A stretch of 64,000 nt of DNA, taken from contig NZ_JAOVQN010000010.1 of assembly GCF_025673445.1 (NCBI RefSeq), positions 102,598-166,597 on the forward strand. The letters run 5' to 3'. This document shows positions 8,316-16,752 of this stretch, piece by piece. The position numbers and the translations under genes were made by a program. Each line of letters starts with the position of its first letter. Position 1 is the first letter of the stretch. The notes beneath the pieces are model-generated. The model was not told the DNA's origin, did not search any database, and saw nothing but the letters and a program-made list of their open reading frames with translations. Source of the DNA: Ruegeria_B marisflavi (lineage in GTDB: Bacteria; Pseudomonadota; Alphaproteobacteria; Rhodobacterales; Rhodobacteraceae).

Positions 8316-10937
8316 ATGCCTGTTGTTGTTGTAGAATCCCCTGCCAAGGCAAAAACGATCAACAAATATCTCGGCTCGGACTACACGGTTCTGGCATCTT
8401 ATGGCCATGTGCGCGACCTGCCTGCCAAGGACGGATCGGTCGATCCCGAGCACGATTTCGACATGACCTGGGAGGTCGCTGCCGACAGTCGCAAGCATGT
8501 CAAGGCAATCGCCGACGCCCTGGCCCAGGACAACGAACTGATCCTCGCCACCGACCCCGATCGCGAGGGCGAGGCGATCAGCTGGCACCTGCAGGAGGCG
8601 CTGACCAAGCGCCGTTCGATCAAGAAGGGCACCGCCGTCAGCCGCGTCACCTTCAACGCCATCACCAAGGACGCGGTGACCAAGGCGATGCAGAACCCGC
8701 GCCAGGTCGACATGCCGCTGGTCGAGGCCTATCTGGCCCGTCGCGCGCTGGATTATCTGGTGGGCTTCAACCTGTCCCCGGTGCTGTGGCGCAAGCTGCC
8801 CGGCGCGCGCAGCGCGGGCCGGGTGCAATCGGTCTGCCTGCGCCTGATCGTCGAGCGCGAGATGGAGATCGAGGCTTTCAAGCCGGTGGAATACTGGTCG
8901 GTCAAGGCGCTGCTGGAAACCCCGCGCGGTCAGGCCTATGAAGCGCGTCTGGTCACGCTGGCGGGCAACAAGCTCGAAAAGATGGACCTGTCCAACGCCA
9001 CCCAGGCCGAACTGGCGGTGCAGGCGATCACCAGCCGCGCGCTGAGCATCCAGTCGGTCGAGGCGAAACCGGCGGCGCGCAACCCTTCTGCGCCTTTCAT
9101 GACATCGACCCTGCAACAAGAGGCCAGCCGCAAATTCGGTATGGGCGCGCGCCACTGCATGAGCGCGGCGCAGCGCCTCTATGAGGCCGGGCACATCACC
9201 TATATGCGGACCGACGGCATCGACATGGCACCCGAGGCGGTCATGGCCACCCGCGACGCCATTGCCGAGCGGTTCGGGGCCGAATACGTGCCCGACAGCC
9301 CGCGCATGTACAAGAACAAGGCCAAGAACGCGCAAGAGGCGCATGAATGCATCCGCCCCACCGACATGCGCAAGGATGCCGCCGCGCTGAAGCTGAAAGA
9401 CGAGGATCAGCGCCGTCTCTATGACCTGATCTGGAAACGCACCATCGCCTGTCAGATGGCCGCCGCCCGGCTGGAGCGGACCACGGTCGAGATCGGCAGT
9501 GCCGATGGCCAGGTCGGCCTGCGCGCCACCGGCCAGGTGGTGCTGTTCGACGGGTTCCTGCGCGTCTACGAAGAGGGGCGCGACGATGTCGAGAATGACG
9601 AGGACAAGCGCCTGCCCCAGATCTCGATGGGGGAAAAGGCGGTCTTTGCCAAGACCTCGCTGGCCGATCAGTTCGCCAAGGCTACCGGAGATGCCCCGCT
9701 GACCGAGGGTGCCAAGATCGCCAAAGAGGCGATTCTGTCCGAGAACGAGGCTGTGCTGGCGCTGCAACATCACACCCAGCCGCCGCCGCGCTATACCGAG
9801 GCGACGCTGGTCAAACGGATGGAAGAGCTGGGCATCGGCCGACCCTCGACCTATGCCTCGGTCATCACCACGATCCAGGACCGCGAATATGTCCGCAAGG
9901 ACAAGAACCGCCTGATCCCCGAGGAAAAAGGCCGCATCGTCACCATCTTCCTGCTGAACTTCTTCCACCAGTATGTGGGTTACGAGTTCACCGCCAATCT
10001 GGAAGAGCAACTGGATGACGTCAGCGCGGGCTCGCGCGATTACAAGGACCTGCTGGGCCGGTTCTGGCGCGATTTCTCGGCGGCGATCAGCGAAACATCC
10101 GAGCTGCGCATCTCCGAAGTGCTCGACAAGCTGGACGAGGCGCTGGCGCCTCAGCTCTATCCGCCGCGCGAGGATGGGTCCGATCCACGGATCTGCCCCA
10201 AATGCGGCACCGGCCAGTTGCATCTGAAAACTTCGCGCACAGGCGGGTTCGTCGGCTGCGGCAACTATCCCGAATGCCGCTATACCCGCCCGCTGAGCGG
10301 CGACGCCGATGACAGTGCCGAGCGACTGCTGGGCGAGGATGGCGGCGACGAGATCTGGCTCAAGGCGGGTCGGTTCGGGCCCTACGTCCAGCGCGGCGAA
10401 GTCAGCGAAGAGAACAAGAAGCCGCCGCGCGCCAGCCTGCCCCGTGGCTGGTCGACCGATGATGTTGACCTCGAAAAAGCGCTGATGCTGCTTAATCTCC
10501 CACGCGAGGTCGGCACCCACCCCGAAGATGGTGTCATGATCGAGGCGGGGATCGGGCGGTTCGGCCCCTTTGTGAAACATGGGGCGCTCTATGCCAACCT
10601 CAAGGAGGTGGACGAGGTCTTTACCATCGGCATGAACCGGGCGGTCGAAGTCCTGGCACAAAAGGCCGCAGGCCGCGCCGGGCGTGGCGCCGCGGCAACC
10701 CCGCTCAAGGAACTCGGCGAACATCCGGAACTGGGCGGGGCGGTCAACGTTCTGAGCGGACGTTATGGGCCTTATGTCAAGTGGGGCAAGGTCAACGCCA
10801 CCCTGCCCAAGGACGTGGAGCCGGCGGATGTGACGATGGAGATGGCGGTACAACTGATCGCGGCAAAAGCCACGAAATCTGGAAGCGGCAAAAAGACTGC
10901 GAAAAAAGCCGCGCCCAAGAAAGCCGCTAAATCTTAA
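8316..10937 (+). CDS. topA: DNA topoisomerase I
   Basis: Type IA topoisomerase that relaxes negative supercoils. The 873-residue protein begins with the TOPRIM motif VVVESPAKAKTI and has TDPDREGEAISWHL. The active-site tyrosine lies in GHITYMRTDGIDM. One C4 zinc finger (CPKCGTGQLH to CGNYPECRY) follows the core. Three C-terminal repeats follow (GRFGPYVQRG, GRFGPFVKHG, GRYGPYVKWG), and the protein ends in a lysine/alanine-rich tail. Such basic tails are usual in alphaproteobacteria. Expected to be essential. Confidence 0.98.
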   Translation: MPVVVVESPAKAKTINKYLGSDYTVLASYGHVRDLPAKDGSVDPEHDFDMTWEVAADSRKHVKAIADALAQDNELILATDPDREGEAISWHLQEALTKRRSIKKGTAVSRVTFNAITKDAVTKAMQNPRQVDMPLVEAYLARRALDYLVGFNLSPVLWRKLPGARSAGRVQSVCLRLIVEREMEIEAFKPVEYWSVKALLETPRGQAYEARLVTLAGNKLEKMDLSNATQAELAVQAITSRALSIQSVEAKPAARNPSAPFMTSTLQQEASRKFGMGARHCMSAAQRLYEAGHITYMRTDGIDMAPEAVMATRDAIAERFGAEYVPDSPRMYKNKAKNAQEAHECIRPTDMRKDAAALKLKDEDQRRLYDLIWKRTIACQMAAARLERTTVEIGSADGQVGLRATGQVVLFDGFLRVYEEGRDDVENDEDKRLPQISMGEKAVFAKTSLADQFAKATGDAPLTEGAKIAKEAILSENEAVLALQHHTQPPPRYTEATLVKRMEELGIGRPSTYASVITTIQDREYVRKDKNRLIPEEKGRIVTIFLLNFFHQYVGYEFTANLEEQLDDVSAGSRDYKDLLGRFWRDFSAAISETSELRISEVLDKLDEALAPQLYPPREDGSDPRICPKCGTGQLHLKTSRTGGFVGCGNYPECRYTRPLSGDADDSAERLLGEDGGDEIWLKAGRFGPYVQRGEVSEENKKPPRASLPRGWSTDDVDLEKALMLLNLPREVGTHPEDGVMIEAGIGRFGPFVKHGALYANLKEVDEVFTIGMNRAVEVLAQKAAGRAGRGAAATPLKELGEHPELGGAVNVLSGRYGPYVKWGKVNATLPKDVEPADVTMEMAVQLIAAKATKSGSGKKTAKKAAPKKAAKS

Positions 10938-10944
10938 GCTGCAC

Positions 10945-10971
10945 TGGCTCGGCTTTGACGCCGGGCCATTT
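10945..10971 (+). terminator. Probable terminator after topA
   Basis: Stem TGGCTCGGC with GCCGGGCCA (one G-U pair), six-base loop, followed by TTTCATT, 7 bases beyond the topA stop. Confidence 0.5.
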
Positions 10972-11067
10972 CATTAGGTAGAAATACCCCCTGTTGCACG
11001 GCTCATTGACTCCGCGCTGACGCGGCGGCAAAACCAGCGCAATCACCAAGTCTTTGGGGGAGTTTCC

Positions 11068-11772
11068 ATGAAAAAAGTCTATGCCAACGCCACCGAAGCA
11101 CTCGACGGGGTGCTCCGGGATGGCATGTTGATCGCGGCCGGCGGGTTCGGCCTGTGCGGCATTCCCGAATTGCTGCTTCAGGCGATCAAGGAATCCGGCG
11201 TCAAGAATCTGACCTTTGCCTCGAACAATGCCGGCGTCGACGATTTCGGCATCGGCATCCTGTTGCAGACCAAGCAGGTCAAGAAGATGATCAGCTCTTA
11301 CGTGGGCGAGAATGCCGAGTTCATGCGCCAGTACCTCTCTGGCGAGCTGGAACTGGAATTCAACCCGCAGGGCACCCTAGCCGAGCGTATGCGCGCTGGC
11401 GGCGCGGGCATCCCGGGCTTTTATACCAAGACCGGTGTCGGCACCGTTATCGCGGATGGTAAGGAACACAAGGACTTCAACGGTCAGACCTATATCCTCG
11501 AAGAAGGCATCTTTGCCGACCTGTCGATCGTCAAGGCTTGGAAAGCGGACGAGACCGGCAACCTGGTGTTCCGCAAGACCGCGCGCAACTTCAACCTGCC
11601 CGCCGCAACCTGTGGCAAGATCTGCGTGGCCGAAGTGGAAGAGATCGTGCCGACCGGCTCGCTCGACCCTGATTGCATCCACCTGCCCGGCATCTATGTG
11701 CACCGCCTGATCCAGGGCGAGCATGAAAAACGCATCGAGCAGCGCACCGTGCGCAAGAAGGAGACCGCATAA
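11068..11772 (+). CDS. scoA: 3-oxoacid CoA-transferase subunit A
   Basis: Alpha subunit of a succinyl-CoA:3-ketoacid (acetoacetate) CoA-transferase, used in ketone-body and polyhydroxybutyrate-derived acetoacetate use. The 234-residue protein has the family features GGFGLCGIPELLL, SNNAGVDDFGIGIL and GGAGIPGFYTKTGVGT. GGGGGAG lies before the ATG. Its TAA overlaps the ATG of the beta subunit (TAATG), so the two are translationally coupled in equal amounts. The pair forms its own unit, with a terminator downstream. Confidence 0.96.
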   Translation: MKKVYANATEALDGVLRDGMLIAAGGFGLCGIPELLLQAIKESGVKNLTFASNNAGVDDFGIGILLQTKQVKKMISSYVGENAEFMRQYLSGELELEFNPQGTLAERMRAGGAGIPGFYTKTGVGTVIADGKEHKDFNGQTYILEEGIFADLSIVKAWKADETGNLVFRKTARNFNLPAATCGKICVAEVEEIVPTGSLDPDCIHLPGIYVHRLIQGEHEKRIEQRTVRKKETA

Positions 11773-12401
11773 TGGCTTGGGACCGCAACCAGATGGCCGC
11801 CCGCGCGGCACAAGAGCTTCAGGACGGTTGGTATGTGAACCTCGGCATCGGCATTCCGACGCTGGTTTCAAACTACATCCCCAAAGGTGTGAACGTGACC
11901 CTGCAATCGGAAAACGGCATGCTGGGCATGGGCCCTTTCCCGTTTGAGGGTGACGAGGATCCCGATCTGATCAACGCGGGCAAGCAGACCATCACCGAAC
12001 TGCCGCAAACCGCTTACTTCGACAGCGCAACGTCGTTCGCGATGATCCGGGGGGGCAAGATCGCCATGGCGATCCTGGGCGCGATGGAAGTGGCCGAGAA
12101 TGGCGACCTGGCGAACTGGATGATCCCCGGCAAGTTGGTCAAGGGCATGGGCGGCGCGATGGATCTGGTGGCAGGTGTCGGACGTGTGGTGGTGGTCATG
12201 GACCATGCCAACAAGCACGGCGAGTCGAAGGTGCTGAAGGAATGCACCCTGCCGCTGACCGGCAAGGGCGTGGTCGATCGCATAATCACCAACCTTGGTG
12301 TGCTGGACGTGGTCGAAGGCGGTCTGAAAATCGTTGAACTGGCCGACGGCGTCAGCGAAGAGGAATTTCGCGCCGCGACCGAGGCAACGCTGGTCAACTG
12401 A
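11772..12401 (+). CDS. scoB: 3-oxoacid CoA-transferase subunit B
   Basis: Beta subunit carrying the catalytic glutamate of the CoA-transferase, in the segment SENGMLGMGPFP. The 209-residue protein shows NLGIGIPTLVSNYI near the N-terminus and GGAMDLVAGVGRVVVVMDH in the middle, both standard for the family. It immediately follows scoA with overlapping codons and is closed by a strong terminator. Substrate choice (acetoacetate rather than another 3-oxoacid) is inferred from family similarity. Confidence 0.96.
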   Translation: MAWDRNQMAARAAQELQDGWYVNLGIGIPTLVSNYIPKGVNVTLQSENGMLGMGPFPFEGDEDPDLINAGKQTITELPQTAYFDSATSFAMIRGGKIAMAILGAMEVAENGDLANWMIPGKLVKGMGGAMDLVAGVGRVVVVMDHANKHGESKVLKECTLPLTGKGVVDRIITNLGVLDVVEGGLKIVELADGVSEEEFRAATEATLVN

Positions 12402-12420
12402 TCGACGCAGGTATTGTGAC

Positions 12421-12447
12421 AGGCCCGCCCGAACCGGCGGGCCTTTT
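12421..12447 (+). terminator. Rho-independent terminator after scoB
   Basis: Perfect stem AGGCCCGCC with GGCGGGCCT, six-base loop, then TTTT; 19 bases after the scoB stop. It also borders the end of the convergent transglycosylase gene. Confidence 0.85.
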
Positions 12448-13293
12448 CTATTGCATGGCCGTGAACACGCAACCGTCGGTGATCAGTTGCGGTGGGGTCG
12501 CGCACAGGCTGCGGGCCACCTGGTAGGCGGCCAGAACCTTTGGCACATAATCCCGGGTCTCGGCAAAGGGCGGAACACCGCTGTGCTGGCGTACGGCCCC
12601 CTCGCCCGCGTTGTAACCGGCCAGAACCATCACAGGATCGCGCCCGAACTCTCCCATCAACCAGTTCAGGTATTTGACACCACCCGCGATATTCTCGTCC
12701 GGAGACAGGCTGTTGGATACGCCAAAGCGCTCGGCTGTAGCAGGCATCAGTTGCATAAGCCCCTGGGCACCTGCCCGGCTGACGGCATCTGATTTACCCG
12801 CCGATTCCACCGCGATCACCGCCAGGACAAGGGCCGGGGAAACTTCGGTCCCGATGGTCGAGCGTAGAATCGAACGCCCCTGCGCCCGGGCGATCTCCTG
12901 CAGGGTCTGCATGCGCGGGGCATCCACCCCACCGCCGGACAAAGTCACAAGTATCTCGTCGATTCGACCCGGGGCCGACTGATCCAGCGCCGGCGATACC
13001 TTGTCCCAGAACCATGCATATCGGCCTTGCTTGTCAGGTGCCGGCAGGCTGGCGGCAATTGCAGTCTCGGCAGGTTCAGAGTCCTCGATTGGCCGTCCGC
13101 GACCGCCAACCGGCGCCAAGGCGTGTTCTTCGGCCGTGATCTGAACATCCACGCGCGGCCGGCTTCCAGGCGCCGGAGCCTTGATCCGTTTGGATTTTAC
13201 CTCGGGAAAAGGTGCCGGGGTGTCTGCCAAAACAACCATAGGCGGCGCCACCAGGGCGATTCCCGCAATCATCACGATGTATCTGAGGTCCAT
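12448..13293 (-). CDS. Lytic transglycosylase, SLT domain, secreted
   Basis: Periplasmic peptidoglycan lytic transglycosylase. With the start at 13293 (AGGCGAGC upstream) the protein is 281 residues and begins with a signal peptide (MDLRYIVMIAGIALVAPPMV). A proline-rich linker follows, then the SLT domain (about 140-260). The catalytic glutamate is in AVIAVESAGKS; the motifs AGAQGLMQLMPATAERFGV and GYNAGEGAV are clear. A longer frame exists upstream but lacks a signal peptide at its start and is rejected. It converges on scoB. It could act at the cell wall near the adjacent tad pilus machine, which is only a guess from position. Confidence 0.92.
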   Translation of the reverse strand: MDLRYIVMIAGIALVAPPMVVLADTPAPFPEVKSKRIKAPAPGSRPRVDVQITAEEHALAPVGGRGRPIEDSEPAETAIAASLPAPDKQGRYAWFWDKVSPALDQSAPGRIDEILVTLSGGGVDAPRMQTLQEIARAQGRSILRSTIGTEVSPALVLAVIAVESAGKSDAVSRAGAQGLMQLMPATAERFGVSNSLSPDENIAGGVKYLNWLMGEFGRDPVMVLAGYNAGEGAVRQHSGVPPFAETRDYVPKVLAAYQVARSLCATPPQLITDGCVFTAMQ

Positions 13294-13647
13294 CTGCTCG
13301 CCTCTAGATATGCTTTTTTGCCAGTTTGTGCGGAACAACGGGGTCAAAATCCAGAAAAACCTGCCAGATTGCGGCGATTTTGCCTCATTTGAAGCCTTTC
13401 GGCATCGACACAACCAGTGCTCGCAACATTGGTAAAATTTCTTTTTCCTTAAATTCAAAGACTTACCGGAAAAGTGAGGGAAAAGTTAAATTCGGGCAGA
13501 AAATTTCTGCTTTTGGCCCAAATCCTGCCACGGCTGACCGGCAAATATACACCCATACCGCGACGGACATGAGCCAACGAGAGAGAGCAGGTTCAGACGG
13601 ACGGCGAGGTTGAGAAACACTCTTGTGATCCTTAGGAGGGACTAACC
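13294..13647 (+). other. AT-rich leader region upstream of the tad locus
   Basis: No convincing gene lies in these 354 bases between the divergent transglycosylase and the first Flp pilin. The middle (13430-13520) is clearly AT-richer than the surroundings and holds short A and T runs, so it is the likely promoter region for the tad locus. It contains the palindrome described separately at 13496-13510. I did not find a full CtrA-type box (TTAA-N7-TTAA). Confidence 0.6.
13496..13510. promoter_or_regulatory. Perfect palindrome upstream of flp
   Basis: GCAGAAA-A-TTTCTGC, a perfect 15-bp palindrome followed by TTTT, about 140 bases before the first Flp pilin start. It may be an operator or a short attenuating hairpin. 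The protein that would bind it is unknown. Confidence 0.4.
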
Positions 13648-13836
13648 ATGATCAAGTTCATCAAAAACTTCCGTAAAGACGAAGATGGCGCAGTGACCGT
13701 TGACTGGGTCGTGCTGACCGCAGCTGTCGTAGCCCTGGCCGCCGTCGCCTACAACGGCATCTCGACCGGTACCGGCACTCTGTCGACCGCGATCAACACC
13801 GAGCTGGGCAGCGTGACGCCGGATACCGGCCTGTAA
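13648..13836 (+). CDS. flp: Flp family type IVb pilin (copy 1)
   Basis: Major-type Flp pilin subunit of the Tad pilus. The 62-residue prepilin has a short basic leader ending EDG, the prepilin peptidase cut site G/AVTVDWVVLTAA, and then a hydrophobic helix. After cleavage the mature protein would be about 48 residues and start with Ala. Position 5 of the mature pilin is Asp and position 6 Trp, in place of the usual Glu-Tyr. A strong AGGAGG precedes the ATG and a terminator follows within 50 bases, fitting high expression as a separate short mRNA. Confidence 0.95.
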   Translation: MIKFIKNFRKDEDGAVTVDWVVLTAAVVALAAVAYNGISTGTGTLSTAINTELGSVTPDTGL

Positions 13837-13861
13837 TCGCTTAGCAGGCTACACCGAAACG

Positions 13862-13897
13862 GGGCCGCGTCTTTTTCACAAGGCGTGGCCCTTTTTT
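13862..13897 (+). terminator. Terminator between the two Flp pilin genes
   Basis: Twelve-bp stem (13862-13873 with 13880-13891, two G-U pairs) followed by six T. It should end most flp mRNA and let only part of the transcription enter the rest of the tad genes. Confidence 0.85.
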
Positions 13898-13925
13898 CTG
13901 AACTCAACGCGACGGAGGTACTGCC

Positions 13926-14114
13926 ATGCTGAAACGCTACAAGCTCTTCGCAAGTGAAGAAGACGGCGCCGTCACGGTCGATTGGGTGGTATTGACCGCC
14001 GCAGTCGTGTCGCTAGCCGGAATCGCCTATTCGGCGATCAATGGTCCAACTGGGGACGTTTCGTTAGCCGTTTCTACTACTATCGGCGGGGTGACAGTAG
14101 ACAGTGGTCTCTGA
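13926..14114 (+). CDS. Flp family type IVb pilin (copy 2)
   Basis: Second 62-residue Flp prepilin. It has the same cleavage region as copy 1 (EDGAVTVDWVVLTAAVV) but a different leader (MLKRYKLFASE) and C-terminus (SLAVSTTIGGVTVDSGL). GGAGG lies 8 bases before the ATG. It lies beyond the terminator of copy 1, so it is probably made at a lower level and may be a minor subunit or an alternative pilin. It lies about 170 bases before cpaB. Confidence 0.93.
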   Translation: MLKRYKLFASEEDGAVTVDWVVLTAAVVSLAGIAYSAINGPTGDVSLAVSTTIGGVTVDSGL

Positions 14115-14285
14115 CCCTGTCTGCACCTTGCTGGACAGATGACCGCAATTGTTCTCAATCGGCAAACAACCAACAAGTTGGGACCCTCATTCTGACACAA
14201 TTGCCGTCCAGAAATATCAAGTTGAAACCCGCAAATTCCGGCGATCGTTCTGACGTTCGGGCGGGTGCGGAAAAGAGGTGATAGG

Positions 14286-15143
14286 ATGCGAGCAGTTTTT
14301 GGACTGGTTCTGATCGTGGGCGTCGCACTCGCCGGAGGCGCGGTGATGATGGCCCGGAACTATATTTCGGCGTATCAAAGCGAGCTCGCACGCGAACGCC
14401 AGGCGCGTGCTCAGATCGTTCCTACACAGGAAGTGATTGTTGCTGCACGCCCCCTGCGCTATGGCGAACGCCTCACGAAGGAAGATGTTCGGGTGGTGAA
14501 ATGGCCTGTCAATTCCATTCCCGAAGGTACTTTCACCGAAGCGGCAAAGCTTTTTTCGGACCGGGAGGAAGAATACCGGTTCGTACTGCGGGCGATCGAA
14601 AAAGATGAGGCGATCATGGCCGTCAAGGTGACCAAGCCCGGCGAGGATGCAGGTTTGACCTCGCAACTCGAACGCGGCATGCGCGCCTTCGCGATCAAAG
14701 TAGACGTTGCTTCGGGTGTGTCGGGGTTCTTGCGTCCGGGTGACCGCGTGGATGTCTATTGGACCGGTGGATTGAACGGCACTCTTGAGGGCATTCAGGG
14801 CGAAATCACCCGCCTGATTCAGAGCAGCATACAAATCGTGGCCGTCGATCAATCCGCTGGCGGAGATGTGACCGGCGCGACCATTGCGCGGACCGTGACG
14901 GTTGCCGCGCGTCCCGAACAGGTCGCCGCACTGGCACAAGCGCAAACAACCGGTCGTCTGTCGCTGGCCCTCGTTGGCGTCGACGATGACACCGTGGTCT
15001 CGGCCGTAGAGGTCAACCAGCGGAGCCTTTTGGGCTTAGGCGAGCTGAAATCTGCTCCGGAGGCGGCAGAAGAGAAGGTTTGTACAATTCGAACCCGTCG
15101 CGGCGCAGATGTCGTGGACATTCCGATCCCCTGCACAAATTGA
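14286..15143 (+). CDS. cpaB: Flp pilus assembly protein CpaB
   Basis: CpaB (RcpC) is a periplasmic, inner-membrane-anchored part of the Tad secretion machine that links the inner-membrane platform to the secretin. The 285-residue protein has an N-terminal membrane helix (VFGLVLIVGVALAGGAVMMA) and a SAF-like domain beginning VIVAARPLRYGERLTKEDVR. A second domain contains VSGFLRPGDRVDVYWTGG, the family signature. The ATG at 14286 has AGAGGTGAT before it; a GTG seven codons upstream in frame is possible but has no ribosome site. Confidence 0.95.
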   Translation: MRAVFGLVLIVGVALAGGAVMMARNYISAYQSELARERQARAQIVPTQEVIVAARPLRYGERLTKEDVRVVKWPVNSIPEGTFTEAAKLFSDREEEYRFVLRAIEKDEAIMAVKVTKPGEDAGLTSQLERGMRAFAIKVDVASGVSGFLRPGDRVDVYWTGGLNGTLEGIQGEITRLIQSSIQIVAVDQSAGGDVTGATIARTVTVAARPEQVAALAQAQTTGRLSLALVGVDDDTVVSAVEVNQRSLLGLGELKSAPEAAEEKVCTIRTRRGADVVDIPIPCTN

Positions 15144-15160
15144 AACCGGGTCCGACAACG

Positions 15161-15192
15161 AAAAACGACCGTGCACAGGCGCGGTCGTTTTT
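15161..15192 (+). terminator. Terminator between cpaB and cpaC
   Basis: Perfect 11-bp stem AAAAACGACCG with CGGTCGTTTTT, ten-base loop, 17 bases past the cpaB stop. The run of T is part of the stem end. With the terminator after flp copy 1 it divides the tad locus into expression blocks. Confidence 0.75.
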
Positions 15193-15329
15193 GTCTTGTT
15201 GCTCAATCCACACATAAAGAAAAGACTCAAAAGCATTGATTCTTGCAAAAAAACGGCAAGTCGCGCACACTGAGCCAAAGAGCGGGCAAAAAGACCCGGA
15301 CGTGAGGCGTGATCGGAAAGGCAGGTCAC

Positions 15330-16736
15330 ATGAAAATTGACGGTTTGATCAAGGCGGCCCTTACTGGGCTTGCGCTGGTATGGGTCCCCGTTTCAGGGAC
15401 AGTCTTGGCGCAGGATCTGCGCGTGGTAAAAAAGGGCATGGCCGAAACGCTTGCTGTCCCGATGAACCGTGCCATTGTTGTCGAAAGCGAAGTACCCTTT
15501 GCGGAACTATCCATCGCAAATGCCGGTATTGCTGATATCTCATCACTTTCTGATCGCACAATCTATGTTCTGGGCAAGTCGCCCGGCTTGACGACACTCA
15601 CCCTGTTTGATGCCGGTGGCCGCCTGATCACCAATGTCAACGTTCAGGTTTCGGCCGACGTGACAGAATTCAAGGAACGTTTGAAGCAAATCCTGCCAAA
15701 TGAGCGGATTGAGGTGCGCACCGCCAATGACGGCATTGTGTTGTCAGGCACAGTTTCCAGTTCAGCGCGCCTGCAACGCGCTCTGGATCTTGCTGAGCGA
15801 TATGCGCCAGAACGGGTATCGAACCTTATGAGCGTGGCGGGGGTTCAGCAAGTCATGCTCAAAGTGCGCTTTGCCGAAATGCAACGCGCAGTTTCCAAAT
15901 CTCTGAGCGCTTCACTGGGCTTTAGTGGCGGCAATACAATCGGCGGCATCAATACGCTGAACAACCAACCTGCGCTGACCAATGCAATCGGTGGCAACAT
16001 CCCTGCCTTGAACGCCAATACCGGAGCTATACTCTTTGGTTTCAGTGCTGGCGCAACTCAGGTTCGCTTGCTTCTTGAAGCGCTGGAGCGGAAAGGTGTC
16101 GTGCGGACCCTGGCCGAGCCCAATTTGTCTGCTCTTTCTGGGCAAGAGGCAAAATTCCTCGCTGGCGGCGAGTACCCCATCCCTGTTGCCCAACGCGACG
16201 GACTTTTCTCTGTCGAGTACAAGCCTTTCGGTGTGGAAATGTCGTTTATTCCTAGAGTGGTAGATGGAGATCTGATAAATTTGGAGCTTCTGGCGGCAGT
16301 ATCGTCCCTGGATCCAAACAACTCGGTCACCGTGAACGGCTTTGACATCGCTGCGTTCCAGCGCCGCGAAACTTCGACCACTGTTGAACTGCGCGATGGT
16401 GAGAGTTTTGCAATCGCCGGCCTGATCGAAGACGAGTTCCTGGACAACAATTCTCAGCTTCCCTGGATCGGCGATGTCCCTGTTTTGGGCGCGCTTTTCC
16501 GCAGCGCCAACTATCAGCGTTCTCAAACCGAACTAGTGATCATCATCACTGCTCATCTGGTTTCGCCGACACGGGGCGAAGCGCTGGCACTGCCCACTGA
16601 TCGTGTCAAACCACCAAGCGAAACGGACCTCTTCTTGCGCGGCAAGACGTCCCGAACGGAGCGCGCGCGCAGCGGCGCCGCATCCGAGGTGGCCCGGCAG
16701 GATTTCAGCGGCTCCTACGGCTACGTATTGGAGTGA
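15330..16736 (+). CDS. cpaC: Tad pilus secretin CpaC
   Basis: CpaC (RcpA) forms the outer-membrane secretin ring through which Flp pili pass. The 468-residue protein has a signal peptide (to about ...TVLAQD), an N-terminal pilus-type domain with VPMNRAIVVESEVPFAELSI, and a BON-like domain. The C-terminal secretin domain contains VRTLAEPNLSALSGQEAKFLAGGE and ELVIIITAHLVSP. The ATG at 15330 follows AGG with suitable spacing; an in-frame GTG at 15309 is less likely. The following gene starts within 20 bases. Confidence 0.96.
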   Translation: MKIDGLIKAALTGLALVWVPVSGTVLAQDLRVVKKGMAETLAVPMNRAIVVESEVPFAELSIANAGIADISSLSDRTIYVLGKSPGLTTLTLFDAGGRLITNVNVQVSADVTEFKERLKQILPNERIEVRTANDGIVLSGTVSSSARLQRALDLAERYAPERVSNLMSVAGVQQVMLKVRFAEMQRAVSKSLSASLGFSGGNTIGGINTLNNQPALTNAIGGNIPALNANTGAILFGFSAGATQVRLLLEALERKGVVRTLAEPNLSALSGQEAKFLAGGEYPIPVAQRDGLFSVEYKPFGVEMSFIPRVVDGDLINLELLAAVSSLDPNNSVTVNGFDIAAFQRRETSTTVELRDGESFAIAGLIEDEFLDNNSQLPWIGDVPVLGALFRSANYQRSQTELVIIITAHLVSPTRGEALALPTDRVKPPSETDLFLRGKTSRTERARSGAASEVARQDFSGSYGYVLE

Positions 16737-16752
16737 TCAAAGGATGAAACCG

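Noticed and set aside
8118..10853. Open frame of 911 codons on the minus strand across topA
   Set aside because: Antisense to topA, which has all family motifs; the minus-strand translation has no recognisable domain and arises from high-GC codon bias.
13294..13458. Upstream extension of the lytic transglycosylase to 13458
   Set aside because: The extension removes the N-terminal signal peptide from the start and has no ribosome site; the ATG at 13293 has AGGCGAGC before it.
13430..13520. CtrA box (TTAA-N7-TTAA) before the Flp pilins
   Set aside because: Single TTAA half-sites occur, but no pair with the right spacing.
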